Made by a program: the position numbers and the translations under genes. Source: Streptomyces aurantiacus (GTDB taxonomy: Bacteria; Actinomycetota; Actinomycetes; Streptomycetales; Streptomycetaceae). Taken from it: a stretch of 64,000 nucleotides of DNA. Location: assembly GCF_027107535.1 (NCBI RefSeq), contig NZ_CP114282.1, forward strand, positions 186,001 through 250,000, given 5' to 3'. Below the pieces are notes generated by a model that was not told the DNA's origin, made no database searches, and worked only from the letters and a program-made list of their open reading frames with translations. This document shows positions 16,705 to 25,674 of this stretch, one piece after another; position 1 is the stretch's first letter, and the number at the start of each line of letters is the position of its first letter.

Positions 16705-17600
16705 GGCTAGCCTGCTGACCTGACCTTTTTGGTCCAGTTGGTGCGGGGCTTCTTGCGGGTGAGCCGCCGGGTCATCGTGGTGATGAGTGCCCAGTTCAGG
16801 TGTGCTTCGGAGTGCTGAGGCAGCCGTTCGTAGTCGCGTGCGTTGCGGCGGGCGTTCATGCACCAGCCGATCGTGCGCTCGACTTTCCAACGGCGGGGCA
16901 AGACGACGAAGCCCTTGGTGCCCTTGGGCCGGGAGACGATGCGCAGGGTGAGCCAGAGGCGGTCGCGGGCCCAGTCGACGAGGTCGCCGGCGTAGCCGCG
17001 GTCGGCCCAGACCTGGGTGATCTGCGGCTGGGTGAGACGCAGGCGCCAGAACACGTCGCGGGCGGCGTCGCGGTCCTGGATGTCGGCGGGCGTCACCGTG
17101 ATCATCACAGGCAGGCCGAGCGTGTCCACCGTGATATGTCGCTTGCGGCCGTTGATTTTCTTCGCGGCGTCGTAGCCGCGGCTGTTCCGGCCGACGGTGG
17201 AGGCGCCCTTGACCGACTGGGAGTCCACGATCAGCGTCACCGGGTAGGGGCAGCGGCCCTTGCCGGTACGGATCCGGCGCCGGAGCTGGTCACGGATGTA
17301 GGTGACGACGCCGGCCCGGTTCCACCTCCAGAAAAACCCATAGACCGTCTCCCACGGTGGGAAATCCGCAGGCAGAGCCCGCCACTTCGCGCCGTTGTCG
17401 ACGATGTAGCGGATGCCGTCGACGATCTCGCGCCGTGGCCACTTCTCCGGGTGTCCGCCGGTCTTGGTCTGGCAGGCCGGGACCGGCAGCAAGGGTTCCA
17501 GGAGGGCCCACTCGGCGGCGGAGGTGTCGGACGGGTAGCGGCGGCGACGCGAGGCAGCGGGCATGGCGAGGCTCGGCAGACGAGGTGAGTGGCGGTAGCC
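16705..17600 (-). mobile_element. IS5-family insertion sequence (tentative ends)
   Basis: The ends are placed where ggctag (16705) and ggtagcc (17595-17600) form an imperfect inverted repeat. The transposase stop lies inside the left end. No clear target duplication was found, so boundaries are provisional. Inserted between folD and the RacP-like gene. Confidence 0.5.
16707..17564 (-). CDS. IS5-family DDE transposase, apparently intact
   Basis: 285 aa. DDE motifs are visible: Asp in TLIVDSQSVKG, Asp in QVWADRGYAGD, and Glu in RRWKVERTIGWCMNARRN. The N-terminal domain (RYPSDTSAAEWALLEPLLP) is typical of the family. It catalyses cut-and-paste transposition of its own element. A single uninterrupted frame suggests recent arrival. 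Confidence 0.9.
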   Translation of the reverse strand: MPAASRRRRYPSDTSAAEWALLEPLLPVPACQTKTGGHPEKWPRREIVDGIRYIVDNGAKWRALPADFPPWETVYGFFWRWNRAGVVTYIRDQLRRRIRTGKGRCPYPVTLIVDSQSVKGASTVGRNSRGYDAAKKINGRKRHITVDTLGLPVMITVTPADIQDRDAARDVFWRLRLTQPQITQVWADRGYAGDLVDWARDRLWLTLRIVSRPKGTKGFVVLPRRWKVERTIGWCMNARRNARDYERLPQHSEAHLNWALITTMTRRLTRKKPRTNWTKKVRSAG

Positions 17601-17604
17601 GGGG

Positions 17605-18018
17605 CTATTTGGCGAGCTGGGCGAGGGTGGCGCGGACGCCGGTGAGCTGGGCGGTGGCGAGCTGAGCCCATTCGTCGTCGGGGTAGCGGGCCAGGTGCGG
17701 ATCGAGCGTGCCCGTGATCACCCGGGTGAGCCGGCCGAGGATCTGCCGGAACTGCCGCTTGTCGTACTCGATCCAGTCCGCGGGGTCGTCGGAGAACATG
17801 AACCCGTCCCGACGCGTCCAGGTGATCGGCGTCAGGTTCTCCGCGGCGACGACGTCGCGGACGTGCCGGATGCCGCGGCCGACCTGCGAGCGGGTGAGGC
17901 GGGTGGCGGCCATGAGCTGGTAGGTGTCCAGGCCCGCGGGGCGTGCTTCCATCAGGGCGACGCGGACCAGGTCGCCGTAGTGCTCGGCCAGCGGCCGAGC
18001 CTCCCGGCGTCGCGGCAT
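17605..18018 (-). CDS. small HTH protein, RacP-like
   Basis: 137 aa. A winged-helix-like segment, GLDTYQLMAATRLTRSQVGR, is followed by a C-terminal helix bundle with WAQLATAQLTGVRATLAQL. It resembles Streptomyces proteins annotated RacP on mobile elements, a name I recall rather than can verify. Its start lies 3 bp after the end of the RacO-like gene, so the two form one operon. Probably DNA-binding; target unknown. Confidence 0.55.
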   Translation of the reverse strand: MPRRREARPLAEHYGDLVRVALMEARPAGLDTYQLMAATRLTRSQVGRGIRHVRDVVAAENLTPITWTRRDGFMFSDDPADWIEYDKRQFRQILGRLTRVITGTLDPHLARYPDDEWAQLATAQLTGVRATLAQLAK

Positions 18019-18021
18019 GGC

Positions 18022-19039
18022 CTACTCGCCCTTGAGCAGCTGGACCAGCTGCTCGTCCAGGGTGAACTCGCCGTTGTCGAGGGCTCCTTCGAGCCAGTCC
18101 GCCGCCGCGCGGACCCGGCCGATCTGCCGGCGCACGGTCTCGCGTTCGTCCTCGGTGAACTCCTGCCCGCGCATCTGCGGGACCAGGCGGCCCAGGGTGG
18201 CCACGAAGCCGTGGCAGGAGCCGACCAGGTCGAGGTATTCGATGGTGTGCTCGATCGCGCGGACGGCAGGCGTGCGTTCCCGGATCCGGTCACGGGTCTC
18301 GTTGGAGTTGTCGAACTGGGCGCGGTTGACGAGCATCCGGGTGGTGTCGTCCCGCATCGTCTTCCGGGCGACGGCCGGGCGGCGCAGCAGACCGGTAGTG
18401 ACCTCCTGCGCGACGGTGTCGTCCCTGGTCAGCTCCGTGACGACCCGGACCTTTTCGGCCGGGGTGACGTGCTCGGTGACCGCCGGCCGCTTCAGCAGGT
18501 CGGTGGCTACTTGGGCGGCGACCTCGTCGTCCCGGGTCAGGTCGGCCACGGCCTGGACCTTCTCATCCACCGTGACCGGCCGGTCGACGCGCTGGCCGAC
18601 GACTCGTTTCGCGCCGTCCGGCGTCCACTGCCGAGCCCCGGTGCGCGGGTTGAACGGCGCGTCCTCGATCGCCGCCCACCGCTCGTCCTCGTCCACGACC
18701 GAGGCGAGGATGCGGTGAACGGTGAACGGTGAACGACACACCATCCTTGCGGTGCCCCTCGGGCCAGCGGTTGGCGGTGTATCGCCAGTCCTCCACCGTC
18801 CGGCGTTCGACGCCGATGTCGTCGGCGAACATCTGCAACGACTCAGTGACGGTGAACAGATCGTCCGTGCCGTTCGGCATCGACCCGCCCACCGCCCTCA
18901 TCGGCTCGATCTCCAACGCCATGTCACCCAGGGAGAATTGAGAGCGGGCGATCTGCGCGATCAGTTCCTTGGCCTGGGTGACGAGCTGTTCGTAACGCTG
19001 CCGGGTGACGTTCCCGATCCGGTCGGTCACGTCGGTCAT
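18022..19039 (-). pseudogene. DUF6192/RacO-like gene, frameshifted by heptamer expansion
   Basis: Two minus-strand frames overlap here. The first begins at ATG 19039 (MTDVTDRIGNVTRQRYEQL), continues to GVSFTVHR and then loses sense. The second resumes with RILASVVDEDERWAAIEDAP and runs to 18022. At the junction the heptamer ggtgaac (plus strand) is present three times at 18714-18734. Removing one copy restores a single frame, SFTVHRILASVV, with no other change. The restored protein of about 340 aa resembles the DUF6192/RacO family of Streptomyces mobile elements, function unknown. The gene is off as sequenced, but slippage at the repeat could switch it on. Confidence 0.75.
18714..18734. repeat. 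three tandem ggtgaac heptamers at a frameshift
   Basis: Three perfect tandem copies. Two copies would keep the DUF6192-like gene in frame; three shift it by +7. Confidence 0.9.
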
Positions 19040-19242
19040 GATGACCACCGCCCTCGCCCGGGTCCGGCCCGGCCACCACGACGTGACCGGTCAAAGGGGC
19101 GCCGGCCCCGGTCACTGTCCACCGTGACGCGCGCGCGACACGCCGGGGCAGGGCGTGAACCAGGGGCGCTCGAAGCGCTCGGGAGTCGGTCCCAACTTCC
19201 CTGCAAATCAAGGGGTGTTCGAGGTGTTCGCGAGGCGTTCGG

Positions 19243-19551
19243 CTATGGCGTTTCCGTAACGTTGTTCCGCGACGCCCGCCTCTGGCGGCAGGCCCGCACC
19301 CGGCAACGGTCCGAGCAGTACACCGCAGCCCTCGACCGCTCCACCCCCACCGTCCACGACCGACCGCAGACCGGGCACTCCGCATGCTCCCCGCGCTGCA
19401 TCGCAGCCACCCGCTGGCGAGTCTGCTGAAGCCTCCTCCACCGCCGTGACCTGCACCGACCCGAGCAGAACACCGCCTCCGCCGCCATCGTCTGCGGCAG
19501 CGGATCACCACACTCCCGGCAGTACCGCCGAGCCGTCCCGCCAGCCCCCAC
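19243..19551 (-). CDS. small double zinc-ribbon protein
   Basis: 102 aa with two similar metal-binding units: CRECGDPLP ... VFCSGRCRSRRWRR and CPVCGRSWT ... VYCSDRCRVRACRQRR. The CxxC ... CxxxC pattern followed by an Arg-rich helix suggests nucleic-acid binding. It lies upstream of the RacO-like gene on the same strand. Proteins of this kind are frequent on actinobacterial mobile elements. Confidence 0.6.
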   Translation of the reverse strand: MGAGGTARRYCRECGDPLPQTMAAEAVFCSGRCRSRRWRRLQQTRQRVAAMQRGEHAECPVCGRSWTVGVERSRAAVYCSDRCRVRACRQRRASRNNVTETP

Positions 19552-20099
19552 AACTCAGATCATCCATCCGTACCCACCTCACGGCCAGGGATCAAAAACA
19601 CCTACTGACCGGCCCGACACAACCTCGACCACACGCGAGCCGATCCCTGCACAAGCCAGGTCCATGACCAGGCACAACACGCCTGACCAGCCAAAACACA
19701 CCCCGGACCATTAGACGCAGAAGCCACCCACAACACCCCGACCAGTCCCACTACAACCCGCACAACCCCAGGTCAGAACCGCCTACCGCCACCAGGCCCC
19801 GTTCTCAGCCAACACCCAACCCCGCAGCTCACACCCCGCCCAACGCACCAACTGCCCCCCGGATCGACAAAATGTCACCCGGGAAGGGTAGTGCTCACTC
19901 GTGCGTCATATCTGGCATCTTCCTCCGGGGAGGACCACACGCTGGCTGACGTGAGGGCACGGCCCCACGCGCCCGTGCGGGATTCCCCGAACCCCGGACG
20001 GCGTACGGCCCCACCCACTACGTTGCCTGCCATATCGGGAGTGGTTTCCCGAACCGGTCCGGAGGGGTAGGGAACCGGCACTGCATGCTGGGGGGGGAT
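19552..20099. other. gene-free gap upstream of the GTPase operon
   Basis: No convincing gene. The left half is C/A-rich with scattered gaccag and gaccac motifs. The right half has two similar stretches, attccccgaaccccggac (about 19982) and tttcccgaaccggtccgga (about 20046), which could be operator-like repeats ahead of the operon starting at 20100. Confidence 0.35.
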
Positions 20100-22367
20100 A
20101 TGTCAGACATATCCAGGGCAATCGACGCCCTGTTAGAAGCACGCCTGCGTCAGCTTCCGGCGGTGGAGCGTGAGAGCGCCCGCTGGAAGACGCTGGGCGA
20201 GCGGCTGGACGAGCTGGACACGGCCCTCGCCGACCTCCGCGTCCACACCGCCGTCGATCCGGACCTCGCCGCCTCTCTGACCATCCCTCAGCTGCCCGAG
20301 ATCCACGCCGGTGCGGCCGAGGTCGCCGACTCCTTCCGGACGGTCGCCGCGCGCTTCACCCGGCCCACCGTCAACCTGGGGGTGAGCGGGGCTGCCCGAA
20401 TGGGCAAGAGCACCCTGCTCCAATCGGTTTCCGGCCTGGACGACCAGCAGATCCCGACCGGTCACGGCATCCCGGTCACCGCCGTACGCAGCCGGATCTT
20501 CCATTCGCCCACGGTTCGCCGGGCCGAGCTGGAGATGCACAGCCCGGAGAGCTTCCTCGCCGAGGTGATCGGCCCGCTGCACACCGCCCTCGGGCTCGCC
20601 GCGCCGCCGCGTTCCCTGACAGAGTTCGCCGCCTGGAAGTACCCGAAGGCGGACGAGGAGACCCGCAAGCGCCTGCTGCTCACCCGGTTGCGGGACCTTC
20701 AGAGCGCACTGCCCTCGTACAAGCACCTGCTGACCGGCGGGGTGAAGTCCGTACCGCTGGAGGAGATCCGCCCCTACGTCGCCTATCCGACCAGCGAGGA
20801 GATCAAGGCCGCAGGAACGGACGGAGTTCCGCGCACCTACGCCGCCGTCCGCGAGGCGCGGATCGAGTGTCCCTTCCCGCACGAGCACGTGGCCCGCATC
20901 GGCATCGTGGACCTGCCGGGCCTGGGCGAGGTCACCGCCGACGCCGAGCAGCGCCATGTGGACGGGCTGCGCAACGAGGTCGACGCGGTCCTGGTGGTCA
21001 AGCGCTCCTCCGACACCTCCGCGTTCTTCGACGAGACCGACACCTCCGGGATGTCCCTGCTCGACCGGGTACGCGGCTATGTGCGCAGCATCGGGGAGTT
21101 CACCTACGTCGTGCACAACATCGACCCGGACAAGCCGCATCTCGCCGAGGACCTCCGGGGGGATCTGCTGCGCAACCTTAACGGCGGGGAGGCCGACCGC
21201 TTCATCACCGTCTTCGAGACCGACGTACGTGATCCGGGCCGGGTCGGCCGTGAGGTGCTCACGCCCCTGCTGACCAAGTTGGCCGACGGGCTGCCGGTGA
21301 TGGACGCCGAGGTGCTCTCCGGCACCCGCGGCCGCGCCGCCGCGGTACGGGACCGGATAGGGCTGCACCTCACCGACGTACGGCGGGTGCTGGAGCAGGT
21401 GGCGCGGCGCGCGGGAGTGCCGGAGGAGGTCAACGACGCCAAGGCCGAGCAACTGCGCAGTGGGGTCGCCAAGCGGCTGCGGGTGCTGGTCGCCGAGCTC
21501 GCGGCGGAGGCGAACCATCCCGCCGACCCGGGCTTCGTCCAGGCGGTCGAGTCCGCCTACCAGGGCATACTGGACTGGATCGACGACGGTTTCGGGCGCG
21601 GCGCAGAGGGCTGGCAGGAACTGGCGCTCTCTCGGATGATCACCGAAGGGCATCCGGCGGACTTCGCCGGACCCGAGTTCAACCGGATCCGGGTCGAAAT
21701 CAGCCGCCGTTTCGCGGCACTCGACGACTTCTTCACCGAGCGGCTCACCGACGCGTGGGACCGGGCGGCGGCGGCCGTGGCGGCCGAGTGCGGCGCGCTG
21801 TTCGCCGAACCCGCCGACGGCGAGACTCCCTCCGGCCGGATCTTGCTGAGCCGCCTCGCGGAACTGTTCGAGGAATCCCCGCAACCCTGCCCGGGCCTGG
21901 CCGCAGCGGTCCACGACCTCCTCGACGTACGCCTGGAGTACCGCACCCTCCTCCACCCCCGGGTCCGTCCCGACCTCGCCCCGCTGAACCTCCAGGTCAC
22001 TCACCCCGACACCGGAGAGGAGATGCAACAGGTGGCGGTGCCGCTGACGGAGGAGGGCGCCAAGGAGCTGTACGGCATCTTCAACGGCCTCGCCGAGCAG
22101 GCGGCGTTCCGCATCCAAAAGTCGCTGCTGCGGGAGGCGGCCATCCCGACGGCCGTGGTGCACGCGCTCCTCGAGCAGTTCGAGGACACCCTGATCCGGT
22201 CCGGCACCTCGGCGCAGGAGTTCCGCCGCTTCGTCCGCAGCTACCGCAACGACCTGTGGCCGGAGGAGTTCCGCGGCATCGACGAGGCCAACAGCCGCTT
22301 CGCGCGGGTGGTCAGGGTGGTCAACGAAATCGCCGTCGTCACGGAGCGGGAAGGGGAGGCGCTGTGA
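20100..22367 (+). CDS. dynamin-like large GTPase
   Basis: 755 aa from ATG 20100, with a G-rich ribosome binding site; the ATG at 20085 is less well placed. A P-loop GAARMGKST lies at about residues 97-105, a switch II DLPGLGE near 285, and VVHNID as a likely G4 equivalent. The long helical C-terminal half fits a dynamin-superfamily stalk. Such proteins bind membranes or act in stress and phage responses. Codon 12 is TTA (20133-20135), so translation should need the bldA tRNA. The stop overlaps the next start (TGATG), giving a coupled operon with a second GTPase. Family call good, role inferred. Confidence 0.75.
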   Translation: MSDISRAIDALLEARLRQLPAVERESARWKTLGERLDELDTALADLRVHTAVDPDLAASLTIPQLPEIHAGAAEVADSFRTVAARFTRPTVNLGVSGAARMGKSTLLQSVSGLDDQQIPTGHGIPVTAVRSRIFHSPTVRRAELEMHSPESFLAEVIGPLHTALGLAAPPRSLTEFAAWKYPKADEETRKRLLLTRLRDLQSALPSYKHLLTGGVKSVPLEEIRPYVAYPTSEEIKAAGTDGVPRTYAAVREARIECPFPHEHVARIGIVDLPGLGEVTADAEQRHVDGLRNEVDAVLVVKRSSDTSAFFDETDTSGMSLLDRVRGYVRSIGEFTYVVHNIDPDKPHLAEDLRGDLLRNLNGGEADRFITVFETDVRDPGRVGREVLTPLLTKLADGLPVMDAEVLSGTRGRAAAVRDRIGLHLTDVRRVLEQVARRAGVPEEVNDAKAEQLRSGVAKRLRVLVAELAAEANHPADPGFVQAVESAYQGILDWIDDGFGRGAEGWQELALSRMITEGHPADFAGPEFNRIRVEISRRFAALDDFFTERLTDAWDRAAAAVAAECGALFAEPADGETPSGRILLSRLAELFEESPQPCPGLAAAVHDLLDVRLEYRTLLHPRVRPDLAPLNLQVTHPDTGEEMQQVAVPLTEEGAKELYGIFNGLAEQAAFRIQKSLLREAAIPTAVVHALLEQFEDTLIRSGTSAQEFRRFVRSYRNDLWPEEFRGIDEANSRFARVVRVVNEIAVVTEREGEAL

Positions 22368-23512
22368 TGAACGCCCAAGGCCCGGTTTTCGAGTACAAGA
22401 TCGGCCTGCTGGCGCCGAGCCAGGCGGGCAAGAGCACCTTGATCGCCGGCCTGCTGACGGAGGGGCAGCGGCTGCTGAACCGGGAGACTGCGGTGCAGCT
22501 GACCGCTGCCGACCGGCCCACCCGCAACCGGATCGCCACCACCGACAACCTGGTCAGCGGGGCGCTCAAAGCCCGGCTGTTCCAACCGAAGCTGATGCCG
22601 AGCACGAGCGACCCGTCGTGGTTCCGGCTGCTGCTGGAACCCCGGGGCCGGGACTTGCCCATCAGATTCGACATCCTCGACTATCCCGGCGGCTGGCTGG
22701 AGAACGGCGGCGAGAGTTCCGAGCACGAGCACAAGTGGAACGAGTGCGAAGCGTTCCTGGCCGACAGCTCGGTGCTCATCGTGCCGATCGACTCGGTGCT
22801 CCTCATGGAGGCCGGCGCCGAACACGCCCCCCTGCTGACATCCCAGCTCAGGGTGTTCCAGATCAAACAGGTTGTGCTGCGCTGGGCCAAGAACCGCCGA
22901 GAGCGGACCGGCGAGCCCGCGATGGTGATCTTTTGTCCGGTCAAGTGCGAGACGTATCTGCCGGACAGTGGCAGTCTCCAGGACCAGTCCGCGGAGCTGA
23001 GGCACCAGGTCGTCGACCAGTTCAGCGAGGTACTGGAGACCATCCGGGAGGCCGCCCCGCATGCCTCGATCCGCTATCTGCCGATCGACACCTACGGGTG
23101 CGTGGAGCTGGTCTCGGCTCGCTGGACGCCACACGCCGACGCCCCGGGCGGGGTCATCCTGGTCCCCAAGTACCGGGTCCGGCCGCCCGGCACCATCGTC
23201 AGAAAGGGCCTGGACGACCTGATCAGCCTGCTCTGTCGCCAGTTGGTCGACAGCGCGCGCATGCAGAGCGAGCAGACCACCGCCCAGCGCCAGGCAACCG
23301 CCCGGCACTCCAGGGAGTATGCCGACCTGCGCGAAGGCTTCTTTCGCGACCTGTGGCTCATGGTCAACGGGGAGCGCAGCCGTCGCGAGCGCGTCGCCGA
23401 CGACCACCGAGAGCGCTACCGGGAAGCACAGAAGACCACCAAGTCCCTCTTCGACGTGCTGGCGGCCTTGGCCGAGCGGCAGAACGGCCCCCGCCTGCAC
23501 CACCTGAGCTGA
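22367..23512 (+). CDS. second GTPase of the operon
   Basis: 381 aa; starts at ATG 22367 overlapping the dynamin stop, with GTG 22364 also possible. P-loop APSQAGKSTL lies at residues 16-25 and ILDYPGGWL, a DxxG-type switch II, near 103-111. A later strand, MVIFCPVKCET, occupies the position of the base-recognition loop but lacks a plain NKxD. It resembles the TRAFAC-like GTPases found in multi-gene actinobacterial conflict operons, sometimes called double-GTPase systems; I cannot confirm the subfamily. A coiled-coil-like C-terminus follows residue 310. No membrane span. Confidence 0.65.
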   Translation: MNAQGPVFEYKIGLLAPSQAGKSTLIAGLLTEGQRLLNRETAVQLTAADRPTRNRIATTDNLVSGALKARLFQPKLMPSTSDPSWFRLLLEPRGRDLPIRFDILDYPGGWLENGGESSEHEHKWNECEAFLADSSVLIVPIDSVLLMEAGAEHAPLLTSQLRVFQIKQVVLRWAKNRRERTGEPAMVIFCPVKCETYLPDSGSLQDQSAELRHQVVDQFSEVLETIREAAPHASIRYLPIDTYGCVELVSARWTPHADAPGGVILVPKYRVRPPGTIVRKGLDDLISLLCRQLVDSARMQSEQTTAQRQATARHSREYADLREGFFRDLWLMVNGERSRRERVADDHRERYREAQKTTKSLFDVLAALAERQNGPRLHHLS

Positions 23513-23543
23513 CCCGGCCCGCTGAAGGTAAGGGACCCTCCTC

Positions 23544-24416
23544 GTGCGAATGCACCTCCGTACTCGCGGCACACCACGCGGACTTGACTACGGATTCATC
23601 AATTCCGCACCCGACACCCGATGGTGGGACGCATACAGCGACTGGATCGCCACCGAGCGGCCCTGCCTGCTCGCTGTCGCCGAGGACGGCCAGGAGCACT
23701 GGCGGGTGCTGCTCAGCGGCATCCCGTCAGCCCGCACCGACTCCGGGGGCAGGCTCATCTACTACACCCTCGTCCTGGAGGGGGCGTACGACACCCCGGA
23801 GGAAAACGAGGGGGTCGTCCTGAGCCTGGCCTCCCACATGCTGGCTGATCTCGCGGTGGACAAACAGGGCCGTGGGGAGCTGTCCGGCCTCCTCGACGGG
23901 CTGTGCCCGGCCGAAAAGGTGGACCCACTGCTCGCCGCCCCCGCTGAACACACCGCGGCCCGCGTGGCACTGACTGGCCAGCTGTTCACGGCGATCACCG
24001 CCCTGGAGCCCGTACGGTACGAGGCCACCGCCGGGCACACCGGGAACGCCGACCGGTGGATCGCCGGACGGGCGGCCCCTGGGGCCGCGGCGGCTTTCCT
24101 CACCCGGCTGTCAGCCCTGCTCTGCGGCACGGAACGGGGACAGACGCATCTGCTCAACCTGGTGTCCGAGGCGGAGGACGTGGTCGACCTGTTCCCGGGA
24201 CGACTCGCAGTCCTGGTTGAGGGAGGCCAGCTCGGCGATCCGGCCATGCCCTTCGAAACGCTGCCGACGCTGGGGCCACCGCGGCCTCTCGTTGCTGCTG
24301 CCCTTGCGGGACCCCACCCAAAAGCCTGGTGGCGGACTCCGATCGCCCGGGCGTCGGTGGCTGCCTTGCTCCTGCTGCTGGCCGGGGTCCTCTGGATCTC
24401 GGGGGTGATTTCCTGA
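23544..24416 (+). CDS. GTPase-operon partner with C-terminal membrane anchor
   Basis: 290 aa from GTG 23544 (ATG 23550 also fits), after AAGGGA. The N-terminal domain starts RTRGTPRGLDYGFINSAP and continues as alpha/beta. The extreme C-terminus is one hydrophobic span, ASVAALLLLLAGVLWISG, making it tail-anchored with the body in the cytoplasm. It resembles uncharacterised GTPase-associated proteins that accompany GTPases in conflict operons. It could tether the two soluble GTPases to the membrane. That is inference from gene order and topology. Confidence 0.6.
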   Translation: MRMHLRTRGTPRGLDYGFINSAPDTRWWDAYSDWIATERPCLLAVAEDGQEHWRVLLSGIPSARTDSGGRLIYYTLVLEGAYDTPEENEGVVLSLASHMLADLAVDKQGRGELSGLLDGLCPAEKVDPLLAAPAEHTAARVALTGQLFTAITALEPVRYEATAGHTGNADRWIAGRAAPGAAAAFLTRLSALLCGTERGQTHLLNLVSEAEDVVDLFPGRLAVLVEGGQLGDPAMPFETLPTLGPPRPLVAAALAGPHPKAWWRTPIARASVAALLLLLAGVLWISGVIS

Positions 24417-24883
24417 CCCCCGGCAAGGCACGCGTTCTTCGGAAGATCCCGGTCGGCGTCAGCGTGCCGCTACCCGACCACGAACTCGACTTCGAGAGTA
24501 CGCCGGGATTCGAGGAGAGCTGGCTGAAGGAAAACCAACTCCTGGAGTTTCGCTGCGAGTTCCGGCCGACCGGGCAGCGAGTCCGGGCGCGGCTGCGAAC
24601 AAGGCTTGCCGTCGCTTGGCGGGACGCCCTCCGGATCCCTCGCCTGGGTGAGGTCCTCCCTCCAAAGTTCAAGCTGATCACAGTGGAGAACCTGGACTTT
24701 GTGGTGGCACTGGACGGGAAGAGGGTTTTCGACGTTGTCGAAGCTCGCCCGGAACAGGACGGTCACTCACTCGTCGTCCCGGTCCGCTTCGGCGGCAGCC
24801 TCCGAATCTCGAACATTGTCTACAACATGAACAAGTCCGTGGAGCGTATGACCGACCTTCGCTCTGGCCAGGCACACGGCTAG
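24329..24883 (+). CDS. fourth gene of GTPase operon, unknown
   Basis: The frame runs from a GTG at 24329, inside the previous gene, to 24883. The conserved-looking part begins after the upstream stop (TPGKARVLRKIPVGVSVPLP). A GTG near 24463 is another possible start. The body is beta-rich with FRCEFRPTGQRVRARLR and FRGG-like strands and no membrane span. It overlaps the anchor gene and is co-directional, so it belongs to the operon. Not recognised. Confidence 0.5.
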   Translation: MADSDRPGVGGCLAPAAGRGPLDLGGDFLTPGKARVLRKIPVGVSVPLPDHELDFESTPGFEESWLKENQLLEFRCEFRPTGQRVRARLRTRLAVAWRDALRIPRLGEVLPPKFKLITVENLDFVVALDGKRVFDVVEARPEQDGHSLVVPVRFGGSLRISNIVYNMNKSVERMTDLRSGQAHG

Positions 24884-25500
24884 ATGTGCTGTTTGAGCAG
24901 GTTGGTGACGCGGTGCTGGCTGGGGTGTGGCCGATGATGCCGGTGTGGGGGTCGGTGGGAGTTGCACCAGTCCAACCAGTTGGGAAAACGCGGCCTGACG
25001 TTCGGCATCTGAGGCGTAGGGCCGCGCTGGTAGACCCATCCGTCGAGCAGGGTGCGGTGGAAGCGTTCCACCTGCCGTTCGTCTGCAGCCGCCAGGGCCG
25101 AGCCCAGCGCGGACTGAAGCCCAGTCGGCAGGTGTCGCGCCAGGTGTTCTTGGTGTAGGCCCAGGCGTTGCCGGTCAGGACGCGCTCGATGGTGACGTCT
25201 TGCAGGCCGTGACGGCGCAGGATGCGGTGAGCGGCGGAGGCGGCGATGCCGCATCGGGCGGCCAGCCGCACCGGTCCCATGCGGTGCTCCCGGCGCAGGC
25301 CCACGACCTGCTCCTCGATGACGGCCGGGGCACGACCAGGCTGGTGGTGCGGGCGGCTGGAGCGGTCCTGCATCCCGCCGGCTCCCGACTTGCCGGTAGC
25401 GGTCTGCCCAGCGGGCCGCGGTGGTATGGCTGACCTGGAAGCGTGCCGTCCTTGGCCCCCGGCAGAAGCGGGTATGCAGGGTGGCCCACGAGCCGTAGCG
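24882..25500 (-). pseudogene. IS481-family transposase, internally deleted and frameshifted
   Basis: The N-terminal HTH (RFQVSHTTAARWADRYRQVG) and linker (RMGPVRLAARCGIAAS-type, ending HRILRRHGL) are joined directly to the C-terminal segment (ERVLTGNAWAYTKNTWRDTC and onward to VTNLLKQHI). The central region that normally carries the first catalytic Asp is missing, and the pieces lie in different frames. This is a dead remnant between the GTPase operon and the STAND gene. Confidence 0.75.
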
Positions 25501-25674
25501 TTCCGGCCCCGGAACTGCCACACGATCCCGTTCAAGATCCTGAGGTCATCCGACCAGCTACGTCCTCAACTCGACCGGGTCAGTAACGGAAGGATGAACT
25601 CCCGCTCAGCATCGGACAGTTCATGGACACCACTCATCCATAATGCGTAACTCGGCATCATTTGACGACACTGA

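Noticed and set aside
20133..22163. 676-aa minus-strand frame opposite the dynamin-like gene
   Set aside because: Antisense artefact of third-position GC; no domains, while the plus frame has GTPase motifs.
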